Source: Paroedura picta (lineage: Eukaryota; Chordata; Lepidosauria; Squamata; Gekkonidae). From it: DNA of 64,000 nucleotides. The DNA lies in NCBI RefSeq assembly GCF_049243985.1, contig NC_135380.1:23918501-23982500 (forward strand), in the 5' to 3' direction. Numbering within the stretch: position 1 is the first letter of the stretch; each line of letters begins with the position of its first letter. Positions 36,363-56,530 of the stretch are shown piece after piece. Both the position numbers and the translations under genes were made by a program. A model generated the notes under the pieces. The model was given only the letters and a program-made list of their open reading frames with translations, made no database searches and had not been told where the DNA came from.

Positions 36363-37747
36363 AATCTACAAAACATAAGCCAGTTTAACATAAGCCGAAT
36401 TCTCTCACTGGGGCACTGAAGCTGTATCTGAAGATGATACTGTTTCTTCTCTGAATATTTCTAAGAGCTTCCTTTTGCATATGTACCCTCTGGGATTGCT
36501 TAATCAAGGAGGAAGACAAGAAATGTCAGGCCTTTCCTGCCTTTCCTGCACAGCCATTTTTTACCGACAAGTGGTACCCTGGAGCTCCATTTATCCTGAT
36601 GTCAGGAAAAAGAGAGGTGCTTACACCTTTTCCGTGGATGTAGCAAAAGGTTTTAAGGTTTTTAAGTTTTAATGTTTTCATTTAACGCTATTTATAGATG
36701 AATTATATACATAGCTATCAATGTGATTTCAAAAGGATGGAAGCCAGCCTGGTTGGAGGGAAGGGGGTTTAAATCCCGATATAAATAGATAAAAATAAAA
36801 GAAGCTTAGAGCTGTCTTTTCCCCCAATGAGAAGAGGACAGGGCAGGGAGAGGCAGGGTCAAAAATTCACTCACTCTGTTCACTCACAATCCAGACAGCT
36901 ATATCTGATATTAAGGAAGATGTTGAGCATTGAGTCTGTACCTCTTAGGAGTGCATATGGGGAAGGTCATGTGACTGAATGCTCCTGCATCCTCAGCATT
37001 CTTGCCACATGGAGAAACTCTCCACTCTTGAAATCTAGAACACCTTTGTTGCATCTTGTGAATTCTAGAAATTAATTAGACATGGAATAAAGGCATTCTT
37101 CCTTTTTCCTGTCCCAAAGCTTCCTTCAGTCAAAAAACCCCAGGTGGCCTCTTAGATGAAGAACAGTCAGCCTCCATTTATTAAAACTGCTTTCCCCAGC
37201 TACCATGTGGCAAAAGACCACCCCTTCACCACTCATCAACTGTCCAATTTGTAAGTGCAAGGAGTGGTTAAGTTGCATTAAGACCTAAATGGGGATTGAA
37301 ACTGAAAACATCTACAAGTAAAGTAGGTGCTCTGCCATACTGCCAATCCATGTCCCAGGTTTATAACTGAGATATATGTCAGCACTTTGGAGGCAAATAT
37401 TCTATTTTGTCCAGGATTATGATAGGACTAAATCTATCACCATTATCGCTAAAGCAAGAACAACATTTAATCATGAGATATTTTATTAATTTAATATATT
37501 TGTTCTCTACACTTCGCGGTCTGCAAATGAAATGTCTCCCCTGTAACATCGGATCTGAACTTTTCCCCCTTCCTGTTTCCAGGTATTGAAAACCTAGGTG
37601 TGGCCAAGCATAAAAGTTGTGAGCCCCCAGATACAAGCCAGATGTGAACCCCTGAGTACAAGCCAAAAGGCTATAGGGCTGGGCTCTGAAACGGTACCTT
37701 GTATTCTGTGGCCTTGGACAAATTGACCTGGTAAATTGAGGGCTTCT

Positions 37748-37866
37748 TCTGCACATGTTGGATAATGCACTTTCAATGTGCTTTTGCAGCTGGATTTTCC
37801 TGTGCAGAACAGGAAAATCTGCTTCTAAAATGCATTGAAAATGCATTAACCATTGTTTGTGTAATA
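37748..37866. mobile_element. Foldback MITE, second family
   Basis: TTCTGCACATGTTGGATAAT opens a hairpin centred on GGATTTTCCTGTGCAGAACA with the complementary arm returning through TGCATTGAAAATGCATTAAC. Related arms are at 39648-39800 (two in a row) and 21393-21810. Confidence 0.65.
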
Positions 37867-38104
37867 GGCCATCAAGACTGCCGCAAGCTACACTTGGCTG
37901 CATTTTGCTTGTTTTATTTCAACTGTATTTTTATTTTATATTTTCCCCACTATTGTAAAGCAGGGAATTAATAATTTATACAGCTGTTTATACGCAGCAA
38001 GCTGAGACAGAAGGGGCTGACAGTTGCCACAAATACAACAACACACAAAGAATAAAAAGTGGGAATATTTTATTTATTTATTTATTTACTTACTTACTTA
38101 TTTA

Positions 38105-38385
38105 TCAAGTGTGGTGCAGTGGTTATTGGTAGTGACTTCTAATCTGGTGAGGTGGGTTTGATTTCCCGCTCCTCTACATGCAGCCACCTGGGTGACCTTG
38201 GACCTGTCACAGCCCTGATAGTGCTATTCTCACAGAGCGATTCTGACAGACCTCTCTCAATCCCACCTGCCTCACAGGGTATCTGTTGTGAGGCGAAGAA
38301 GGGAAGGCAATTGCAAGCCACTTTGAGACTCCTTCAGGCAGTGAGAAGAGGGGTATAAAAACCAATGATCCTTCTTCTTTTTATA
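38105..38385 (+). repeat. tRNA-derived SINE
   Basis: The head GTGGTGCAGTGGTTATTGGT and GGTTTGATTTCCCGC is tRNA-like, followed by the body GTGACCTTGGACCTGTCACA and the tail CTTCTTCTTTTTATATACTG. It is preceded by a TTTA/CTTA simple repeat at about 38068-38104. Confidence 0.7.
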
Positions 38386-39647
38386 TACTGCCTTTCTGGG
38401 ACCTGCCATCTGGGGGTAGTGAATGATAGTTAGTTATAACATAATAACTAACAATAAAATCAGTTAATAATAAAACCAAACAGTGCATTTTAGAAACTCT
38501 ACTAAGACTATTATCAGCACGAGTGATTGTGGCTGAGATTAGTGATGGTGTTGACCATTTGTGATGTTAATTAGACAGCAGAGCAAGGAGGGGGACCAGT
38601 GGTCTAAGTTCTTGGCTGGCCTCAACCACTGGCCTGGCAGAAGACCTTCATCTTGCAGGCTCTGTGGAACTTGACAAGCACACAAAATGGTTTTGAAATA
38701 TATGTACATGTCTCCATTATATTTTCCTCTTCTGAAATGAATCATATGGTGTGGCCAATTGAGCATATTAAACAGAGACAGATTTCAACCAATGGTGATC
38801 TTGAGCCAGTCATCATCTCTCAACCTAAGTTATCTCACAGGATTGTTATCCACCAAGGTCCCATGAGACGAAGAGCCAGCCCCATGGAGGAAAGTCAAGC
38901 TTTAAAACAATATATTAATATTCACCATCTGCATATAACAAAGACTCCTTCCCCTCTCATCATTGTAGAGGACATGGAAGGGAGGAGGGGGGAAATCCCT
39001 CCTTTGAAATCCAGATCTGGAGCCATTTTTGCCAAGGGAAGAAACACTGCCCAGGAGGTTGGCCTCTCAGCTGTCACAGCTGTCTGTAAATTCCAGCCCG
39101 TCTAACTCTGCCTTAGCACAGCTGTTGGGGAAGGAGCTGTGTGGGAAGGAGACAGGCAGGGGGAAGGAGCCAGGCTGTGTGACCAGAAGCCACTGAGGCA
39201 GTTCAGAGCTATGGAGCAGAATGTGTTTCATACAGGGAGAATTCTGAGAAAACAGAAGGACATAACCTGCACACCGGTCCAGAAGGCATCAAAGGTGTTG
39301 CTGAAGATGGCCAAAACGAATAAAACAGGACCACCAAGATTCAGAGAATAAAATGAATGCTGATGGAGGCTCTTATTCAAAACATTAAAACATGGCGCCT
39401 TAGGGCTGCCAACTCTGAATTGGGAAATTACTGGAGCTGTAGGGACAGAGTGTGGGAGGTGAGACTTCGGAGACAAGAGAAAGCTCTGCCAGGGAGCCTG
39501 CCCACTGGGGAACAGATCTCTGTTGTATGAAAATGACATGTACATTCCCAGTGAAATCTAGGCCCCATCTGGGGGCTGGTGACCATAGTGCTCTAGTAAC
39601 ATTTAAGAAAGCCACCTAAACATTTGGTTGAGTCTGGGCTGGAGACC

Positions 39648-39905
39648 AGGGCCTATTCTGAACACAATAGATAATGCACTTTCAATGCACTTTAGAAGTA
39701 GATTTTCCTGTTCTACACAGGAAAATCCAGCTGCCAAAGCACATTGAGGGCTTATTCTGCACATGTTGGATAATGCACTTTCAATGTGCTTTTTCAATAT
39801 GCTATAGTTGTGAACAGGAGTAGAGGGGTTGGGTAGGGCAGGGGTAGTCAACCTGTGGTCCTCCAGATGTTCATGGACTACAATTTCCATGAGCCCCTGC
39901 CGGCA
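39648..39905. repeat. Clustered MITE pieces
   Basis: A second-family hairpin at about 39648-39750 is followed by another arm at 39758-39800, then the left arm of the foldback hAT MITE (CAGGGGTAGTCAACCTGTGG) from 39839. Nested or serial insertion is likely. Confidence 0.6.
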
Positions 39906-41730
39906 TGGGATAAAAACTGTTGCCACCATCTGTTGTATAGTTTTGTCACCAAGATGGTATGGTCTTGCCAGTTGTGTGGGGATACTGTATATTTATTGTC
40001 TTATGTTTTATTGTAAACTGCCACAAGCGGGCTGATTCGGGAGTGGTGGTATATAAGTCAATCCACACATTTCAAGAAAGATAAAAGAGGGAAAGTGCGA
40101 AGAAAGCAAGGAGAAATGCTCATGTGGTATCAGAATCTGGTGCCTTCCAACATTTACATTCAGAAATAGACGTTTTTCTTTCTTTGTATTTGCATTCTAT
40201 TTCTGTATTTTTAAGGTCAGTAGAAACGAGAGAGCACCCCATCTCTACAGTTTAATTACTGTAATGTAGGAGTGATTAGATAGTGCTCCACTGGAAGGAT
40301 CCCCTGTGTAACAAATTATTTATAACTATTGACCTGTTTATGAAATGCTGGCAGTGTAGGGATAACAGCCTTTAAATGAAAGTAGCTCCCTATAGCCTCC
40401 TAGCCCTGAGACAGATTGAAGAGGGTGCTGCTGATTCCTAAATATCTGGCAGAAGCCAGACTGTCTGAAAAGCTTGGCTGAAAGAAGAAAAGGGGATGCA
40501 CACACCACCTTCTTCAATCAGTCAGCAGAAAAGCAACATGGAAACCTGACCTTCTTCTTGAGATGGTGCCGAAGCAGATATCTTGACCCATCTTTCAAGG
40601 CCTAATTAGCCAGCTGGGGGGCCTCCTGCCCATCACCATCAGCCAGCCAGTGTCACTTAACAATGCACAGAATGCTCAGCTGGGACAAAAGGGACAGAAG
40701 AGCCTGTTGGAGCTTCCTGCCCACCCACCTCTGCTTCTGTTTGGGTAGATTTGCAAGCAGGTTTTGAAGAAGGTCTAACTTACAACCACTGTGTCTCTGG
40801 CTCCTGGAGTTCAGACCCTACCACTCAATGATGTGGGGGTAGAGGCGATTAAAAAATGACAGAATGCATATTTTTGGCCAAGAGAGGACTGAGTTGACTC
40901 CTTTTTCCAGATGCAATTATTATACTTATATAGTGTATCAATGTAGCTGTTTGCAGAGTAATGTAGCCACAAAGAACAGATTGTCTTGAATTTAAAGGGA
41001 TATTTATTTGCTTGCTTGTTTATTTATTTATTTTTCAGGCTTCTAGAATGCCCCTCACAAGGAATTGTCTCAGCGTGGTTTACCCCTAAAACCAGTAAAA
41101 TACAACATTAAAACCCATAAAACCCCAATTATATAAACTAAAAATCATCCCAAGAAAAATATTACGGCAATCATCACCCCAAAGACTGTTCCAGCCAGAT
41201 CAGCAGATGTTCCCTAATTCTGTCCATCCGGGCAGGTCGTACATATGGGGAGGGATCCATTGATGTCATTACTGGTCACCATCCACGGTTGTTCAGGAGG
41301 GCATTCTTAGAACACTGAATGAACTTTCCAATGCCTGGGAAACCAAAGCATTATTCATTGCATAATAATTGCATTATTCCTTGTCTAGGATACTGTTGAT
41401 TGCATTGTTGCCACATGACTTGTATGCATTGACTTTCATATTATATGCATGATGTTGTTCAGTGCCTTGTTTGCAATCCAGTTTTGTTTGCTGTCAGTTC
41501 TGATCCTGCTATGTTGTTTTTGATTATGTAATCTGCCTGGAGGCTCAGTGGGAAAGGTGAAAAAAGGACAGGGAAAATCGAAACTGAAGACTAAACTACT
41601 CATATTGCAGTGGTGAGTTCCTCATGTTAACTTGGTTCAGAAGTGCCAAAGGGCCTCATTCAGATGGGGGCCAGGGGCTTCTGCCTTCCCAGGGAGTCAT
41701 TATGTGCCCCATCAGGCAGCTACACTGAGA

Positions 41731-42060
41731 CCCATTATGCACGGGGGTTTTAGCGCACATTCGGGGTGGAATGGCGGCGACTAAAATCACGGATAACGCA
41801 CGGAGCCGGCTGCAACCGGCTGCAGCTTCGGTGCATGCCGCCGAAAAAGCCGCGTCAGTGAAATGCGGAAGAAAGCGCAGCTTCCGGGTGAGCGGGGCGC
41901 AACCAGAAGCGGCGCCCGGATCGGCGCGTGCATAATCGGTTACTCTGGGTTTTGCTGCCGTCGCGCCCCGCCCCGTGCATAACCGGTATGCGTCGCGTCT
42001 TCCCCCTCCGCGTTTTCCACGTGACCCGAAATCGCCGTTTCGGCGGCCGTGCATAATGGG
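41731..42060. mobile_element. CpG-rich element with 14-bp terminal inverted repeats
   Basis: It begins CCCATTATGCACGG and ends with its exact inverse CCGTGCATAATGGG. Inside, GTGCATAA recurs twice (near 41928 and 41975) and CpG is very dense, unlike the flanks. No target duplication is evident. It accounts for the long open frames at 41656-42279. Confidence 0.7.
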
Positions 42061-42411
42061 CCATACAAGCATCCTTTCCCCGGAGTCTTTATTGATTGAA
42101 GACAACAGTGGGCAAGTGAAGAGTAATAAAGCACAAATGTCAACAGCTGGAATTACACATACTTTGGCTCCATCTACATTTGGAACATCCATCCCCAAGA
42201 CCTGTTTCCTGACCTTCTTTATCTGCAGGTGCCAGGAACTGATCCTGTGACCTACTGTGAACAAGGCCATTGAATCCAAATTAGAGCATTTTTCCCATGA
42301 AAGGCAGCCAAGTCATTTGTGACTTATGCGTTTAGAACCAAAACTCTGCTTTTAAGATAAATTCTCTGCAGATTGCAGCATTTTTCTCCCTTAATCATAA
42401 CTTTATAAGAA

Positions 42412-42668
42412 GAAGAGTTGGTTCTTCTATGCTGCTTTTTTCGACCAGAAGGAGTCTCAAAGCGGCTTACAATTCCCTTCCCTTTCCTCTCCCCACAACA
42501 GACACCCTGTGAGGTAGGTGAGGCTGAGAGAGCCCTGATATTACGGTTCTGTCAGAACAGCTTGATCAGTGCTGTGGTCACCCAGTTGGCTGCATGTGGA
42601 GGAGCGGGGAATCAGACCCGGCTCACCAGAGTAAAAGTCAGTGCTCCTAACCACTACACCCAGCTAGC
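42412..42668 (-). repeat. tRNA-derived SINE
   Basis: Same family and orientation as 26155-26415, with TGTAGTGGTTAGGAGCACTG on the minus strand at the head and GAAGAACCAACTCTTCTTCT at the tail. Confidence 0.75.
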
Positions 42669-43765
42669 ACTGATGCTGCCAGTAGATTCAGGACAGTCAA
42701 AAGAAAATACATATATACAATTAATTTACAAAATTTGCTCCCATAAGATACGGTGATAGCCACTAGCAGCTACAGCTTTAAAATGACTAAAGAATGAGAT
42801 TCAATGAGGGCTATTGGCCACGATAGCTCAGCAAGGACCCCCAGGCTTAGAGTCACAATACATTCATCTAGATACCAGGGAAAGTCCATGGCTTTTTTGC
42901 CCCACTCATTAGCATCCCTAGAAGCCTCTGGCAGACTGCAGTGAGAAACAAGCTATTGGACTCAGTCAGTCACGTGGTTGTGATCCAACAAGTCTGGCCT
43001 TGAATTCTTGTGTGAAGTGGCTCCAAGGGCAAGCCACAAAGATGAATGAAACTCCAACTGGAAAACTGTAAATACAGTGACAAATGGTGCCAGAAGGAAG
43101 CATATTTTTTGTCTACTCCAGCAGGCATGCTGAACAAAACAGTGGGCCCCCAGCTGCCATCTTCTCGTCCATCCCCACATAGAGCTTCCCCAGCCCGCTA
43201 TGGAGACCATGGCTGATTGGCACCTGGTTAGACTGTATTCAGCTGTCCCTGATATTTGACACACAGACACACATGCACACACACCCCTCCTCCCCGCCAA
43301 GCCAAGAGCACTGCAGCCCTGGGAAAGAGAAATAAACATGTGAGGGAAGGAAGACGGACAGGGAACAGAGAAAGGGGTTGAGAAGTTGCAAACGGCTGTG
43401 GGGAGAGTCCAGAAGCCAGACCTTGGTGTGGACCTGGTAGAGGAAAACTGAGCTCTCCAAGAATTGCTAACTTGGCTACATGAAGTATAACTTGGGAGGG
43501 GAATTGCATAACCTGAAAGAAACTGTGCAGATCACAGCCTGCGTGTGAAGGAATTTTATCGCTTGGACAATCCATCCTTCTGGGAGAATTGTACTCCTTG
43601 TATCTGCACCATTTTTCCCCCTCAGTTCTCTTCTGTCAGCTCATCAAAACAGAGGCCTCAGGCCTTGTTGGCCTGCAAGGTCTTTTAAGAACCTGTGGCG
43701 TGGGAGCGATTCTACTCTTGCACAGTGGACTTTGAGAAGGGGCCTGTCTTTGGACTACTGGGATT

Positions 43766-52063
<8,298 letters not shown>

Positions 52064-53028
52064 TATTGGCCAGAAGCATGAAGGGAATTAATGGATTTTT
52101 GTCTCCTTAGAACTCTTGCAGACAGACCCTGAAGACTAGTTTGCCACTGTAAGCCCTGTGTGGAGCGTGAATAGGATTCCCCAGGTATGGACAGAAGACC
52201 TCCTTTGACCTGCACCATGTTGAAGAATCATAACATTTCTCTAATTGCCTTCACACAAAGACCTTTCAGTGAGCCGGAGCTTTCCCAAAGGCCTCAGACT
52301 TCAGGCATGGCTGAAGCCCACAAAAAGCCAATGTAATCTGGATTTCATTCAAATTACATTAGTTTGAGATGTCCTAAGTGTTTCTGTTTCTTTAGCTGGA
52401 GGCCATTAAAGAAAGTGCGAAGGGAGGTTGCGTGTTAATAATTGACTGAAGGCCCCATTCATTATGACCAAAAGAAACAAGCAGAATGAAGAGGAAACAA
52501 CAAAGAACTGCCAAGAGCAGTGAGAGAGGCGACCGCAAAGAGGAATCGAAGGCATTCCCGGTTTCTTGGCCCCATCTGTTATAGTCAACTTTATCCCACC
52601 ATTGAGTTACACAGGATGAAGGCAATATGTGCTACCAGAGGGCTGTCAGTGAGAAATAATGAAAAACAGTGTGATCCCAAAGTAGTGGCTACACGCTGCA
52701 TCTCCACTTGGTATACTTTTCTGGCTTCTCTTCCTTTGAAAAGCCTCTGTTGAAAGCTGTGGCGTCTGTTGTTTGTCTGCAGAGGGTTTGACTGTTTCAG
52801 CTGGTCACTCCTGATGCAGAAAGAATCACTTCCCTCATAGGAGACATGCTCAAACTCATGAGAAACCCAGGTCAAGGGCTGCTCCCATACTATTATGCAT
52901 TCTAAAAGAAAAGCCGTTCAGCTGTAAGGAAGGAAGAATCAAGCAAGCGGGGTCTCCCATTTACCTTCAGATAGCAGTGCTCCATGGCTGCCAGAAGCTT
53001 GGGCAACATTGGCCTGGGAGGTAGCTGC

Positions 53029-53034
53029 AATAAA
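53029..53034 (+). terminator. Candidate poly(A) signal of the PITX-like gene
   Basis: AATAAA about 970 bases after the stop, followed by pyrimidine and GT-rich sequence (TTTTCCCCTTCTCTGCAGTG). No repeat interrupts 52064-53029, which fits a 3' UTR. Confidence 0.5.
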
Positions 53035-54239
53035 AGGTTTTCCCCTTCTCTGCAGTGAGTCTACCTCTTTCTTATGCTTACCTAGTAATCAGTCAACTAT
53101 TGCATGAACAGTAGGAAGGATTTACATCTTTTGTTTCCAGCCCCGGGCTTGACAGATGGACTGCTTCTTCAAAGAGTGTGGAGGATAGACCAGCTTTGCT
53201 TCCTCTCAGGTCCCCAAACTAGACTGCTAGCAAGTCATAGAGTTGGAAGGGAACTCCTGGGTCATCTAGTCCAACCCCCTGCACCATGCAGGACACCCGC
53301 AACCCTATCGCTGACACTGTAACCTGCTATTCCCTTGAATCTTCGCAGAATCAGCCTCTCCTGTTACTGGCCTTCTACCCACACTCTCCTTTTGCCTCTG
53401 CTTTGTATATTAGGAGTGGTGGTGGGGAGCTGAGGTACCTCAGAAGACTGAAATCTGATTTGAAACTTTAGTTGTTGAATCTAATTACAGAAATGTAGAG
53501 GACTGTGATACAACTCACACAGGCATTTGGTGGATAACGTTCCTTCTTGGCCAGAGCAGTTTTGGAACTAGTGTCACCAGCCTCCAGATGGGCCTGGAGA
53601 TCCTCTGGGATCACAACTGATCTCCAGATCTCACAGGGATCAGTGCCCCTGAAGGGAATGACAGCTTCAGAGGGGGAGCTCTGAGGCATCACAAACCACA
53701 CTTCATGCCCTCCACATCCCAAATGCTCCCTCCCATGGGCACCATCACTAAAACCACCTTGGTGGCCCCACTGAGGGCAGAAAGGCAGGATATACATTCC
53801 GTAAATAAATATATAACAATAAATACATTTCCGTGCATTTCCTGAACTGGAGTTAGCAGACCTTTCTTGACATATATATTTCGTACATTTATGTTTTTGT
53901 ACGTGTATATTTATATGGTTCAAAGAGGAGGGAAAGAGCATAAAGTCATGGATCAGGCTAGAGCAGAAGCTGGAATTGGGCTCTCTGATAAGGTGCTTGT
54001 GGGCCTCCTTAACATAAACCTTTCCTGTACAGACTCACCTTCCTCCTCTCTTGGTTGGGTGGGCCCCTTCAGAGACCTTAGGACCATGGGCTACTCCTGC
54101 TCCATGCCGTGCCATGAACCAGACTTGTATCTATATCCACCGTGATTTTGAAATCTTCTCAGATTTAGCATTACTGATTTCCAGTTTCAAAATGGTGCAA
54201 CGGGCTGTAAAAATGGAGCAGAGCAGGCAACCCCTGGTG

Positions 54240-54430
54240 GACTGCAGAGGTGATGAGGGCCCTCCAGCTATTCATTGGCCCTAATCAGATGCCTGGCAGA
54301 AGAGCTTCATCTTACAGGCCCTGTAGAACAGCTCCATCAGGGCACTTAGTTTTTCTGGGAACTCATTCTACCAGGTCAGGACTAGGACAGAAAAAGTCCT
54401 GGCTCTGGTTGAGGCCAGACACATTTCTTT
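54240..54430 (-). repeat. L2/CR1-clade LINE remnant
   Basis: CAGATGCCTGGCAGAAGAGC then CATCTTACAGGCCCTGTAGA and CTGGTTGAGGCCAGACAC match the ORF2 tail of the copy at 55920. Confidence 0.6.
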
Positions 54431-55919
54431 GGGGCCAGGGATCACCAGTTAGTTCCAATTGGACGATCTTAGTGTCCTTTGATATCCCCTATAACCTTCC
54501 AGAAACACATTCCAAATCCGAACTGATTCATTTGTTGATGAGCCCTTGTATGTTGCAGAAAATTCTAGGATTTGTACAAGGGCACTTACTTGCTACATGT
54601 AGGATATTAGCCTCACTTGAATAGAGGGTGAAATCACATGGAAACTGTCCAGCACAGGGAAGATGAACTCTGACTGTAAGTCAACTTCCCCTTATGGCCA
54701 TCAATTAGTCCACAAACCTGAAACTAACACATTTAATGTTACCTTCTTGTTCTTTTTCCATGGTCATTAACAGTAGGGAAAAGAGCTGAAAAGCACCATT
54801 AATTCATGTGAATGTGATCTCAAGGTGATCTAAAACACAACCAATATTCTCCAATATTCACTGCTGATAAGCCCCAGAGGAACTTGGGTACCTGGGAAAA
54901 AAGCTTGAAAACTACTGCATTAAGATACTAAAAAATAATTTCAAGATCACCAGAGTTATTTTCACTCACCCAGTATCTTTAAAAAGGTCCTCAAGTCTGC
55001 CCTACTTTGACCCTAACTCAAGTGCCCCCAATGTTGTTGAACTTGTATAGGTAATTCAGGAAGTATGAAAAACAGGTAGGAGGTATCACCACAAAATAGT
55101 CACCATGGAGGCTACCACTCAGCAATGCTGACAAGTTAAAGCCAAGCAACCTCCTAGGATGAGACCTTGTAGACATGAAGCAGGCACTACTTCTTGTTTC
55201 AATATAAAAGAGGAAAGCCATGGCTGGCTTTTGGTGCCAGGGAAACACAGTGATGGGCGCCACACTGGATGATCACTGCTGGAGATGATTAAACCAACTT
55301 TGATGTGCGCAAAACCTAATTCGGACTTTAAAAAGCACCCTTCCCTCTACGCTCTCCTTCCCTGTGTCTTTTTGGATATCCCTCTATCAAAGCTGGGCTT
55401 GCACTAAGCCACTGAAGCAGTAAGGGGAGATGGTTCTGCAGATTATATACCTGTACAGGCCCTAGCACAGTGGCATAATCCAACCCTCTTCATTGCAGTC
55501 TAGTCTTCCCTTTGCCTAACTTCAGCCATCATGAGTGCTTTCCTCTAGCTCTTGTGTCTTTCCTTTCCCTACATAGAGTCATCCTTTAAGAGTGTCTGGA
55601 AGAAAACTCCTTATGTCCTTGTTGCCCTATCCATTTGAGAACATTTGCTGGAAAGAACAGCTGGTAAATTTAGAACAGGAGAGATGTCTTTACACAGCGG
55701 GTTGCCAGACTGCAGAATTCACACTCGTGGGAGGAGTGCTTGGGTAATCTGTCTTGGAAACGTTGTACCTGTTGAAGATGTCCTTGCAATAATGAAGTTG
55801 TGATTTTGAGGACTGAATCAAGAGTCTTTCTTCCTAACCGTATGCTCAACCGTATGCTGAGGAAATATAGTAATATAGCATTCTGGAGGAGGGGCTAGAT
55901 TTTTCCTTCTTTCCCTCCA

Positions 55920-56530
55920 CCTGGCCTCAACCAAAGGCCTGGCAAAAGAGCTCCATCTTACAGGCCCTGTGGAACTTTGCCAGCTCTTGCAGGGCCCTCA
56001 GCTGTTTCGGGAGTTCATTCCACCAGGCTTGGCCTGGGGAGAAAATGCTCTGGCCCTGGTTGAGGCCAGGTGGGCTTCGTGTGGCCCAAGGACCTCTAGT
56101 CTGCCATTGCTGAATGCAGTGACCTATGTGGGGCAAAGGGAGACAATTCCTCAGGTACACAAGGCCCCGACCATGTATGGCCTTAATACCTTGAACCTGA
56201 TCCGGTACTCAACTGGCAGCCAATGCAGCTGTCTCAGCACAGCCTGGATATGGGCCCTCCATGGTGTCCTAGTGAGGACCCTAGCAAATGCATTTTGTAC
56301 CAGGTTTAATTTCTGGAGCAGGAACAAGGGCAGGCCCACGTAGAGTGAGTTACAGAAGTCTAGCAGGTAAATGACCATTGCATAGATCACTGTGGCAAGG
56401 TGATCCTGGGACGGATAGGGTGCTCGTGCCCTCACTTGGCAGAGATGGTAAAATGCCAGCTGGCCTATTTTTGTGACCTGAACCTCCATAGAAAGGGACT
56501 CCAGGATCATGCCTGGATATCTGGGGTATC
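55920..56530 (-). repeat. L2/CR1-clade LINE, end of reverse-transcriptase ORF
   Basis: On the minus strand the frame includes LDFCNSLYVGLPLFLLQKLN, LVQNAFARVLTRTPWRAHI, RQLHWLPVEYRIRFKVL and CKMELFCQAFG, the thumb and C-terminal region of this LINE group's reverse transcriptase. It is the best-preserved LINE piece in the window, still broken and 5'-truncated. Confidence 0.85.

Larger units (their letters stand above)
32011..43765. other. Long non-coding interval left of the PITX-like gene
   Basis: No exon is supported. Contents: a repeat with GAGCCCTGCTGGGTCAGACC at 32660-32690, a SPIN-like fragment at 33709, a MITE remnant at 36279, a foldback MITE at 37748, a tRNA SINE at 38105, MITE pieces at 39648-39905, a CpG-rich element at 41731 and a SINE at 42412. 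About 33800-36270 and 39910-41700 are unique DNA in which I see no feature. Regulatory DNA for the homeobox gene could lie here, but nothing in a single sequence shows it. Confidence 0.5.

Noticed and set aside
38653-39105. 150-codon plus-strand frame
   Set aside because: Its start overlaps a LINE-like remnant (38580-38690) and the remainder shows no conserved motif; probably chance.
41656-42279. Longest open frame apart from ITPRIPL1 (207 codons, minus)
   Set aside because: It lies mostly inside the CpG-rich inverted-end element at 41731-42060; overlapping frames are open on both strands and no protein family is recognisable.
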